Positions 33,796-40,616 of a stretch of 45,914 bases of DNA are shown in pieces. The translations under genes and the position numbers were made by a program. The notes beneath the pieces are model-generated. The model made no database searches, was not told where the DNA came from, and saw nothing but the letters and a program-made list of their open reading frames with translations. Source of the DNA: Clostridia bacterium (GTDB lineage Bacteria; Bacillota; Clostridia; UMGS1883; UMGS1540); assembly GCA_017442155.1 (NCBI GenBank), contig JAFSAU010000039.1, forward strand, positions 1-45,914. Reading direction: 5' to 3'. The first letter of the stretch is position 1, and each line of letters starts with the position of its first letter.

Positions 33796-33841
33796 TTTTA
33801 TACCTCCTAAAACGGTCATTTTAATTTACTGTTTTTCTTGT

Positions 33842-33880
33842 GGCGAAACTTCCAGAATCATCTTTAATTTCATTATGCAG
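33842..33880 (-). promoter_or_regulatory. conserved promoter/dyad element, copy before ceramidase-fold gene 2
   Basis: On the minus strand the 39 bases contain CATAATGAAA followed by GATGATTCTGGAAG and TTCGCC. They align without gaps to 37137-37099 upstream of the oxidoreductase gene. The -10-like CATAAT is plausible, but the -35 is poor, so this may be an internal, regulated promoter of operon B. Confidence 0.5.
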
Positions 33881-33894
33881 TGTCTGTATAAAAT

Positions 33895-34632
33895 CTATTT
33901 CCTGCTTTGAAAAATCTTATTTTGCGATTTGAAGTGCGCCGCCAAATCCATTCTGTTCGTAAGCAGAGTATCGATTCCCATTTTAAAATATTTATAATAG
34001 TTCTCAGCATCATCGGCATAGAAAAGATTGCAGAAAAGACCGGCTTCATGTAGTTTATTTATTAGAGGTTCGTCAAACATATCCAGCCAGAACTGAACAC
34101 CGGAGCACTTATATTTCAGTGCCATTTCATCTATACTGATTTTGTCATTCGGAAGCTGAATTGCCACACGCTTCACTTGCGGTGCAAGGCGTAATAACCA
34201 CTCCAGCTCCTTCGGCGATGCTGCAAAATATACAAAGTCGTATGCGTCGTACTTTTCAATAAGCTGCAGTAATTCTTTGACCAGATAGCCGTCTTCCCCG
34301 TGTTCCTTCAGATGAATGTTGAAAACGATTTTTCTGGCAAATTGTGCAAAAACCTCTTCCACTGTACAAAAGGATACCTGCCACCCCTTCTTTATACCGA
34401 TATTTAATTTTCTTAACTCCTGTACTGTAAAATCAGAGAGCTGTCCTTCTCCATCCGATATTCTTTCCAAGGTTCCGTCATGGGAAACAATAAGTTTTAA
34501 ATCCTTCGTCAATCTTACATCAAATTCAATTTCATCTGCGCCTAACGCCAATGCTGCTGCAAATGCAGGCAACGTATTTTCCGGCATCAACGCCGACAAG
34601 CCTCTGTGTGCACAGAATTTCTTTTCCATCAT
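33895..34632 (-). CDS. glycerophosphodiester phosphodiesterase family (GDPD) protein
   Basis: This 245-residue TIM-barrel protein has the GDPD catalytic block CAHRGLSALMPENTLPAF (catalytic His, Arg, Glu), followed by EIEFDVRLTKD (metal-binding Glu and Asp) and VSHDGTLERISDG (second catalytic His). No signal peptide is present. The family hydrolyses glycerophosphodiesters or related phosphodiesters to an alcohol and a sugar or glycerol phosphate. GGGGGTG lies just before two adjacent ATGs (34632 and 34629); the second has the better spacing. It sits in operon B between two ceramidase-fold genes, hinting at a lipid-linked or phosphodiester-containing glycan as substrate. Confidence 0.9.
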   Translation of the reverse strand: MMEKKFCAHRGLSALMPENTLPAFAAALALGADEIEFDVRLTKDLKLIVSHDGTLERISDGEGQLSDFTVQELRKLNIGIKKGWQVSFCTVEEVFAQFARKIVFNIHLKEHGEDGYLVKELLQLIEKYDAYDFVYFAASPKELEWLLRLAPQVKRVAIQLPNDKISIDEMALKYKCSGVQFWLDMFDEPLINKLHEAGLFCNLFYADDAENYYKYFKMGIDTLLTNRMDLAAHFKSQNKIFQSRK

Positions 34633-34697
34633 TTCACCCCCTGTTTTCTATTAAAAACCCCCATATTTCAGGCATACACCGCTTTTGGTGCTGCTTT

Positions 34698-36011
34698 TTA
34701 CAGGCTGACAATTTCCGATGCCATAGCTAAAAGTGCATCCACCATACGGTATCCGGCTTCGGGCGAAAGGCTGTTACTGATGGGGCCTGCCTCGTACACC
34801 GCTGTTTCCTCAAGCCCTTTCGTAGGAATATAGCCATGGTGGGAACCGTTCATCTCAATCGCAAAATATTTTTTAAAGGGAGAGCCTTCCTTTATAAGCT
34901 CCCGGAATTCCGAAAAAGGCTCGCCGGGCATAGAATAAAAGCATACGTCTCCCACGCAAAGCACTGTGAGCTTCACTTCCTTCTCCGGCGGCAGATTTTC
35001 ATACTTCTGCAGAATATTGACAGCATATCTGTACTTCGTTTCTATTTTTTCCGGATAGGCAAGGTCGACCGACCCATCCGTCGGGGCGTCATACGCTTTC
35101 ACAAATTCCCGGAGCTCGTCAAGCTCGCTTCTGGCGACATTTCTTGTCTTAACTGAAAGCCGTCTTGTGACAGCTGATACCGCACCGGAAACCGCTTCTG
35201 TATTTTCGGCCAGCCGTACAACCTCCGCAGCAAGTGCCTCGCCGATATCCACATAATTCCGCGATGTTTTTCCGATATAATCCATATGGTTTATATTTCC
35301 GCAAAAGCCTGTGGTGAATACCGTAATAAACTCCTGTCCGTATGTCTTTTTCAGCACTTCGCCCAGCTTTCCGGCATAGTCGGAGCTGTAGGCATTTCCG
35401 GCTACGCAGTCATTATGGAGAGCAAAATTTGTAATCGCACCGATAAGCTTTCCTTCTTCATCTTCTGCAAAAAGAACAGGCAGCTCCGTATTCGGTTTTG
35501 CAATGGCCTCCACGATATCCGTCGTATCCCATCCCGGATTTGTCCGGACGCTTCCGTCCCGCATCCGATAGTTACGCACAAAGGAATGCCCTTCCACGTT
35601 ACCGGTTGCGTAGCGGAGCGCACAAGGCTGCATTCTTTTCTTTGCAAGTGTTACCGCATCTGCCGCAAGAAGCGTCAGCATTTCCAGGTATAACGCATCG
35701 ATTTCTCCGTTCGTCTGCCGGTCCTCACCGGAACCGCCCGTGTGCGCATGTGTGGCACATAGAATCAGATTGGAAGATGAAATACCAGTATATTCTTCCA
35801 CCCGTTTTTGGATTCCGGCACGTATTTTACTATAAAAGCCCACATTATCCACGGACAGAATCGCCACCTCGGTTTTCCCGTCACTTATAACGGCAGCTTT
35901 CGCATGAAGCCTATCCCGAACATCTTCCCCGAGCCGTTTCCGGAAATAGCCGGGAATCGAACAGCCAAGCGGCGGCGTAATATCTGATTCATAAAATCCA
36001 CATTGGTACAT
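34698..36011 (-). CDS. neutral/alkaline ceramidase-fold hydrolase (copy 3)
   Basis: This 437-residue paralogue of the 32473-33795 product begins MYQCGFYESDITPPLGCSIP. Zinc-site positions are all present: CATHAHTGGSG, NFALHNDC, YSMPGEPFSEF and HHGYIPTKG. No signal peptide is present. It starts 3 bases after the oxidoreductase stop, so the two are tightly coupled in operon B. Having two intact and one altered member of this family in one locus suggests successive hydrolysis of related amide or ester bonds, or specificity for different acyl groups. The actual substrate is not shown by the sequence. Confidence 0.82.
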   Translation of the reverse strand: MYQCGFYESDITPPLGCSIPGYFRKRLGEDVRDRLHAKAAVISDGKTEVAILSVDNVGFYSKIRAGIQKRVEEYTGISSSNLILCATHAHTGGSGEDRQTNGEIDALYLEMLTLLAADAVTLAKKRMQPCALRYATGNVEGHSFVRNYRMRDGSVRTNPGWDTTDIVEAIAKPNTELPVLFAEDEEGKLIGAITNFALHNDCVAGNAYSSDYAGKLGEVLKKTYGQEFITVFTTGFCGNINHMDYIGKTSRNYVDIGEALAAEVVRLAENTEAVSGAVSAVTRRLSVKTRNVARSELDELREFVKAYDAPTDGSVDLAYPEKIETKYRYAVNILQKYENLPPEKEVKLTVLCVGDVCFYSMPGEPFSEFRELIKEGSPFKKYFAIEMNGSHHGYIPTKGLEETAVYEAGPISNSLSPEAGYRMVDALLAMASEIVSL

Positions 36012-36014
36012 TCC

Positions 36015-37073
36015 TTATATCTCCTCAAAAGAGTAATCCACTTTTTGTGGCATTCCGCTTGCGGCAGAGCGCACCACGGCGTCGCAAACTGCAACCGTGG
36101 AAGCGCCCTCCACGCCGTCGGTCTTGGGCTTTTGGCCCGTCAGAACCGCTTCGCACATATCTTTAACCTCAGCCGCCATATTATGGCTTGCCACCTTGAC
36201 CGGAATCTTCCATTCTATACACCGGCAGGGAATGGATTCTAAATATTTTCTATTCCCGCCGATTTCTTCCTTGAACAGAGAAATCGTATTGCTTGTATTG
36301 TCGGTAATAATCGTTCCCTTTGTTCCATACAGACAAGTACGCATGGTGTATTCCCGTTTACAGCCGATCGAAGTCATGACCTTTCCGATTACATCATTCG
36401 GGAATTTCATGGTTGCCACTGTGCAGTCATCCACCGGCCAGTCCGTCAGCACCTTTTTGTTTGCGTAGGCAGATACTTCTGTGGGATTGCCCGCCAGCCA
36501 GCGCAGAAGGTCAATGGCATGACAGCCGCCGCCGATAATCGGATGGCGAAGATTTACAGGGTCAATTCTCCAGCCGTCCTGTCCGAAGTTTCCCGTGTAG
36601 TCATGGGCATACTCGGATTCTACAAAAAACAAATCGCCGATTTCCCCTGCATCTAAAAGCTTTTTCGCCATGACAAAGCCGGGGGCATACCGGCAAACCT
36701 GGCCAATCATCAGAAGCTTTCCCGTTTCCTTTGCTACCCGAATCATTTCTGTGCAGTCCTCTAAAAGAAGTGCCATAGGCTTTTCGCAAAGCACATGCTT
36801 TCCTGCCCGGAGTGCCTTGACTGTCCCCTCGCGGTGTGCGCTGTCCGGCGTTGCGATAATCACTACATCAATATCATCCCGCAAAAGCATTTCGTCTATA
36901 TCCGTGTAATATGCGTCTATGCCGTATGTTTCCGCGGTGTTCCGAACGATATCCTCGTGAATATCACATACCGCCGTAAGCCTTGCCTCCTTCGTCATGC
37001 CGATACCAGCGATATGTTGCCTGGCGATACCACGTGTTCCCACAATTGCAAAATTTACTGTTTTCCTCTCCAT
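36015..37073 (-). CDS. Gfo/Idh/MocA-family NAD(P)-dependent sugar oxidoreductase
   Basis: This 352-residue protein has an N-terminal Rossmann fold (NFAIVGTRGIARQHI) and the family motif LCEKPMAL near residue 95. The C-terminal alpha/beta domain contains GGGCHAIDLLRWLAGNP, whose His is the usual catalytic or substrate-binding position. Such enzymes oxidise or reduce sugars, inositols and their derivatives in the cytosol. It is the first gene of operon B, with GGAGGACATCGAA before the ATG and a promoter at 37129-37157. It probably modifies a monosaccharide released by the surface enzymes. Confidence 0.92.
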   Translation of the reverse strand: MERKTVNFAIVGTRGIARQHIAGIGMTKEARLTAVCDIHEDIVRNTAETYGIDAYYTDIDEMLLRDDIDVVIIATPDSAHREGTVKALRAGKHVLCEKPMALLLEDCTEMIRVAKETGKLLMIGQVCRYAPGFVMAKKLLDAGEIGDLFFVESEYAHDYTGNFGQDGWRIDPVNLRHPIIGGGCHAIDLLRWLAGNPTEVSAYANKKVLTDWPVDDCTVATMKFPNDVIGKVMTSIGCKREYTMRTCLYGTKGTIITDNTSNTISLFKEEIGGNRKYLESIPCRCIEWKIPVKVASHNMAAEVKDMCEAVLTGQKPKTDGVEGASTVAVCDAVVRSAASGMPQKVDYSFEEI

Positions 37074-37098
37074 TTCGATGTCCTCCTGTTTTTCTTTC

Positions 37099-37157
37099 GA
37101 CGAAGATTCCGGAATCGTCTATAGTTTCATTATACGGATATTCCGCCCCCTTGTCTA
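37099..37157 (-). promoter_or_regulatory. promoter and palindromic operator of operon B
   Basis: On the minus strand TAGACA (37157-37152) and TATAAT (37134-37129) are 17 bases apart. The start region then carries GACGATTCCGGAATCTTCGTC, whose core GATTCCGGAATC is a perfect 12-base palindrome (use 37099-37119). The same arrangement recurs, degenerate, at 33842-33880. It faces the divergent AraC-type gene, whose product is the obvious candidate regulator. Confidence 0.65.
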
Positions 37158-37345
37158 TATAAAAAAGCGAATATAATTAGTAATATCCTGCACGCCGCCT
37201 GCGACGAAAAAAAAGGAAGCCGCAAAAAAATGATGCCAAAAATTTCCGGGAAATCCGGCAATGCTAAGGTATCGAGGCTGAAAACAGAGAAATTTTCCCC
37301 TTGTGCGCTAAAATGCACTTTATTTTTGATTCCATATGAAAAGAG

Positions 37346-37374
37346 TTGCAAAAAAATCAGCCGTATGGTATACT
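37346..37374 (+). promoter_or_regulatory. promoter of the AraC-type regulator gene
   Basis: TTGCAA (37346-37351) and TATACT (37369-37374) are separated by 17 bases, 22 bases upstream of the preferred ATG. The 322-base divergent region otherwise holds only AT-rich sequence and short dyads. Confidence 0.7.
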
Positions 37375-37396
37375 GAAGACAGAAGGGAGAATGACT

Positions 37397-38293
37397 ATGG
37401 AAAAGGAATTTAACCGTTCAAAAATCAAGAAGCAAATTGCAGTTACCAGTATTGTTACTTGCTATTACATGGATCCGTATTTGTCCTTCCACGAGCCGTA
37501 TTATGAGCAGCATGATTTCTGGCAAGTTCTGTTCTTCAAGAAGGGAAGCGCAGAGATTATCACCGATGACACACGGCGGACGGTGCAGGAGGGGCAGGCC
37601 GTATTCCGGACGCCCGGGAAGTCCTCCTGTATGGTCTATTCCAAAGATTCGCCCACCCAGCTTGCACTCATCAGCTTTACCTGCAATTCCCCATCCATGG
37701 CTATTTTTCAAAATCAGATTTTACCACTTTACGGCGAAGAAATCGCAACGCTGCTGGATCTGATTAAAACGGGTGCCAGACTCTTCCGCCCGATTGAACA
37801 CGATGCATATTTCCGGGGTGTTCGCCTTCGTGAAAATGCATCTCTGCACGCCCTGCAATATGTGGGTGTTTCACTGGAGCGTTTTCTGCTCATGCTCTAC
37901 GGCCGCCTGATAAGCTCTCCCTTTTTTGCGGATGCGCAGGCCAAGGCGAACCGCCATGTTGAAGAAAGCAGCTTCGTCAGGGAGGTGCGAGCGTATCTTT
38001 TGGAGCACATATCGGAAAATCTCACCATTGACGACATTGCCGCAAACTTCGGGCTGAATCCACGGACAATGATGAAGGCCTTCAAGCGGGAAACGGGCGA
38101 CAGTGTTATTAACTTTTTCCTGGATCTTAAAATCAATGCAGCAAAACGGATGATTATTTCTTCCTCCATGAACTTTGCGGAAATTTCCTCTTATCTCGGC
38201 TTTTCTACCCAAAATTACTTTACAAAATTCTTCAAAAAAAGAGTAGGGATTACGCCAACGGAATTCAGCCGCTATGAATCAAAGGTATTGTAG
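37397..38293 (+). CDS. AraC-family transcriptional regulator
   Basis: This 298-residue protein has an N-terminal cupin-like sensing domain (HDFWQVLFFKKGSAEIITDD) and a C-terminal pair of helix-turn-helix motifs: ENLTIDDIAANFGLNPRTM and MNFAEISSYLGFSTQNYFTK, then FFKKRVGITPTEFSRY, the AraC signature. GGGAG lies 7 bases before the ATG at 37397, and an ATG at 37391 is too close to it. It is divergent from operon B and is probably its activator, responding to a breakdown product. It could also act on the Ldh_2 and aldolase genes downstream. Confidence 0.92.
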   Translation: MEKEFNRSKIKKQIAVTSIVTCYYMDPYLSFHEPYYEQHDFWQVLFFKKGSAEIITDDTRRTVQEGQAVFRTPGKSSCMVYSKDSPTQLALISFTCNSPSMAIFQNQILPLYGEEIATLLDLIKTGARLFRPIEHDAYFRGVRLRENASLHALQYVGVSLERFLLMLYGRLISSPFFADAQAKANRHVEESSFVREVRAYLLEHISENLTIDDIAANFGLNPRTMMKAFKRETGDSVINFFLDLKINAAKRMIISSSMNFAEISSYLGFSTQNYFTKFFKKRVGITPTEFSRYESKVL

Positions 38294-38330
38294 CCTGACA
38301 GGCTATCCGCACTTTCAACCCCGGGCGGGT

Positions 38331-38640
38331 TTATAAAAAGCGCAATTTATGTAGTTTTTCATACAATGTATCGCTTCCGCTTTCTGCGAAACCGCACATT
38401 CGCAGTGAAAGACCGCACATTCGCTGTAGTTTATAGTCTTTCACGCACTGTATTCTATAGGTAGTGCAGTAAGCGAAAACCAGAAAAGGAGTTGTTAACG
38501 CGAAAGTTCCTTTCCCGTTAATGCCTCCGGCGGATTTGATTGCCCGTGCGAGTTTTTCTTCGCGTTTGCGAAGAAACGCACATGGGCGCAAAAATCTCTT
38601 ATCATTCCTTGCCATACGGATAAGAGAAATTTAATTACTT
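38331..38640. repeat. intergenic palindrome-rich element, possibly a dispersed repeat
   Basis: No convincing gene lies between the AraC-type gene and the dehydrogenase. The stretch has CCGCACATTCGC twice (38392-38403, 38413-38424), a 9-bp inverted repeat GTGAAAGAC/GTCTTTCAC (38405-38413 with 38436-38444) and a CTTCGC-GTTT-GCGAAG hairpin near 38557-38572. A 94-codon minus frame runs through it without a ribosome site. Such dense palindromes and a translatable frame recall repeated intergenic elements of Clostridia; I cannot confirm copies elsewhere. Confidence 0.45.
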
Positions 38641-38676
38641 TTTGTGCCGACGTATGGCGGCGGAATGGAGATTTTT

Positions 38677-39702
38677 ATGAAAGTTTCAATCACGGACATC
38701 CGCAGCCGCTGTGCAGCCATTTTCCGGGCTGCCGGTGTATCTGCCCCGGATGCGGAAATCATCACCGAAGTGCTTCTGGAAACGGAAATGCGCGGGGTCT
38801 TTACCCACGGGTTCCATCGGGTACCCTATTACATAAACTGTCTGCAAAAAGGCGGTATTCAGCCAAGAAGCGAGCTGACAATTGTTCAGGATACGCCCTC
38901 ACGTGCGCTGGCTGACGGCGAGGGAGGCCTGGGTATTATTCTTTCCTACAAGGCCATGCAGCTTGCGATAGAAAAAGCAAAAAAGACGGGCGTAGGTATT
39001 GTTCAGCTCCGTGGCAGCCACCACTTCGGTGCGGCGGGCTATTATACCGGCATGTGTGCTGACGAAGGACTTTGCGGTATGGCCATGAGTAACGGAGATG
39101 TGCTTGTTGCCGCCACCGGCAGCCGGGAGCGCACCATCGGTAATAACCCCTTCTCCTTTGCCGCACCGGCAGGTAAATACGGCAAGATGGTCTACGACAT
39201 TGCCATGAGCTATTCCTCTGACAAGAAAATCATTCAGATGGCCAAGGAGGGCAAGCCTTGCCCCGCCGGCTGGATTATTGACAAGGACGGGAACGACACG
39301 ACGGACCCGGCCGAATACGAAAAGGGCGGTGTTCTGCTCCCCTTCGGCGGCTACAAAGGTTACGGCATGGCCATGATGGTGGAAACCCTGGCGGCCGCTC
39401 TCTCCGGTGCCGCTATGACACGGGACGTACATGCATGGAATGTAAATCCGGACCAGAACGGAAACGTGGGCCATTTCTTTATGGCTATGGACGTTACTGT
39501 GCCGGACTTCGCAGCGCGAATGGAAGCCATGATTACGGAAATCAAGGCCTCCGAAAAGGCGGCCGGTGCCACAGAAATTTTCTATCCCGGCGAAATCGAA
39601 GCCCGGAAACAGGCCGCATGTCTGAAAGACGGTATGGTGGACGTGGCAGACGAAACCCTGGAAGCTATGGCTGAAACCGAAAAATCTTTACATATTAAAT
39701 AA
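38677..39702 (+). CDS. Ldh_2-family (malate/L-lactate/ureidoglycolate type) dehydrogenase
   Basis: This 341-residue NAD(P)-dependent 2-hydroxy-acid dehydrogenase has the fold of PF02615. Visible blocks are RGVFTHGFHRVPYYI (substrate-binding, with His), QLRGSHHFGAAGYY (catalytic His region), TIGNNPFSFAAPA (nucleotide-binding loop), and LLPFGGYKGYGMAMMVE. Start 38677 is set by GGAG 6 bases upstream. The enzyme is cytosolic and interconverts 2-keto and 2-hydroxy acids. It is 12 bases upstream of an HpcH/HpaI aldolase gene, so the pair probably handles a 2-keto-3-deoxy sugar acid or its cleavage product. Confidence 0.9.
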   Translation: MKVSITDIRSRCAAIFRAAGVSAPDAEIITEVLLETEMRGVFTHGFHRVPYYINCLQKGGIQPRSELTIVQDTPSRALADGEGGLGIILSYKAMQLAIEKAKKTGVGIVQLRGSHHFGAAGYYTGMCADEGLCGMAMSNGDVLVAATGSRERTIGNNPFSFAAPAGKYGKMVYDIAMSYSSDKKIIQMAKEGKPCPAGWIIDKDGNDTTDPAEYEKGGVLLPFGGYKGYGMAMMVETLAAALSGAAMTRDVHAWNVNPDQNGNVGHFFMAMDVTVPDFAARMEAMITEIKASEKAAGATEIFYPGEIEARKQAACLKDGMVDVADETLEAMAETEKSLHIK

Positions 39703-39714
39703 AGGAGAAAAAAC

Positions 39715-40476
39715 ATGAACAAGTATGAAAAACTGGCAGAAAAGTTTGCCGGACGCGAGAAAATCATCGGCACGATGATGAGCTCGGACAGCACCCTGAT
39801 GCTGGAAGCTTTAAACCGGGAAGAGCTGGATTTTATTCTCTTTGATGCCGAGCACGGTATTTTTGACACGCAGAACGTAGTGCCCATGCTGCAGATTACA
39901 CGTCTGATGGGTCTTCCGGCTTTTGTCCGTGCCCAGGACAGTGCCTACCACCTGATTGCCAAGGCAATTGACATGGGTGCCGACGGTGTGATGATTCCCC
40001 GCGTAGAAAGCTGCGAACAGCTGCGAACTGCTGTGGACGGGATGCTGTTTGCCCCCGCCGGCCGAAAGGGCTGCGGCGGCCACGGCCAGATGCGAAAGGG
40101 CGAAAAGTATTCCGACTTTGCTAAAACCCGTTTCCTTCTGCCCCAGATTGAATCCCCAAAGGGTATCGCGGCTCTCCCCGAAATGCTGGATAGTTACGGC
40201 GAATACATCAGTGCTGTCATTATCGGCCCCTATGATTTGTCCATCATGGTGGGTACGCCTCTGGACATCACTTCTCCCAAGATGATGGAGGCGATCCAGT
40301 CTGTATTTGATATTTGTAACGCCCACGGCAAGTCCTGCGGTATTTTCTGTGATGACGCGGAATTTGCGGCGAAATACCGTAAGATGGGCTGTAATGTTCT
40401 CTGGAGCGGATGCGAAAAGAGCTTTCTGATGCGCGGCTATGCCGAGGAAATGGATGCCCTTTTGGCAATTGAATAG
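39715..40476 (+). CDS. HpcH/HpaI-family 2-keto-3-deoxy acid aldolase
   Basis: This 253-residue TIM-barrel class II aldolase has characteristic blocks LDFILFDAEHG, AFVRAQDS (catalytic Arg), DGVMIPRVES (metal-binding Glu region), PQIESPKGI and IIGPYDLS (metal-binding Asp). It cleaves 2-keto-3-deoxy sugar acids to pyruvate and an aldehyde, with a divalent metal. AAAGGAG lies 8 bases before the ATG. It is co-transcribed with the Ldh_2 dehydrogenase, and a terminator follows at 40501. Both fit an oxidative route for rhamnose, galacturonate or a related sugar, consistent with the GH28-like enzyme nearby, but the exact sugar is inferred. Confidence 0.9.
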   Translation: MNKYEKLAEKFAGREKIIGTMMSSDSTLMLEALNREELDFILFDAEHGIFDTQNVVPMLQITRLMGLPAFVRAQDSAYHLIAKAIDMGADGVMIPRVESCEQLRTAVDGMLFAPAGRKGCGGHGQMRKGEKYSDFAKTRFLLPQIESPKGIAALPEMLDSYGEYISAVIIGPYDLSIMVGTPLDITSPKMMEAIQSVFDICNAHGKSCGIFCDDAEFAAKYRKMGCNVLWSGCEKSFLMRGYAEEMDALLAIE

Positions 40477-40500
40477 ATTCGGAAAAACCCATCGATACGT

Positions 40501-40527
40501 AGCGGCTCTTTACGGGGCCGCTTTTTT
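40501..40527 (+). terminator. terminator after the aldolase gene
   Basis: AGCGGC and GCCGCT form a 6-bp stem around a ten-base loop, followed by TTTTTT. Confidence 0.8.
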
Positions 40528-40564
40528 GCGCAGATAAGAAAAACACGGAAATATTTACAATTTG

Positions 40565-40594
40565 TTGCAAAGAGATACGGCAAAGTGGTATAAT
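40565..40594 (+). promoter_or_regulatory. promoter of the LTA-synthase-like gene
   Basis: TTGCAA (40565-40570) and TATAAT (40589-40594) are separated by 18 bases, about 25-30 bases before the cluster of start codons. Confidence 0.75.
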
Positions 40595-40616
40595 AGTACT
40601 ATCTCATAAAAAGGAA

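Noticed and set aside
38331..38615. 94-codon minus-strand ORF beginning MARNDKRFL as a gene
   Set aside because: No ribosome binding site, and the DNA is a palindrome-rich intergenic element; treated as part of a repeat instead.
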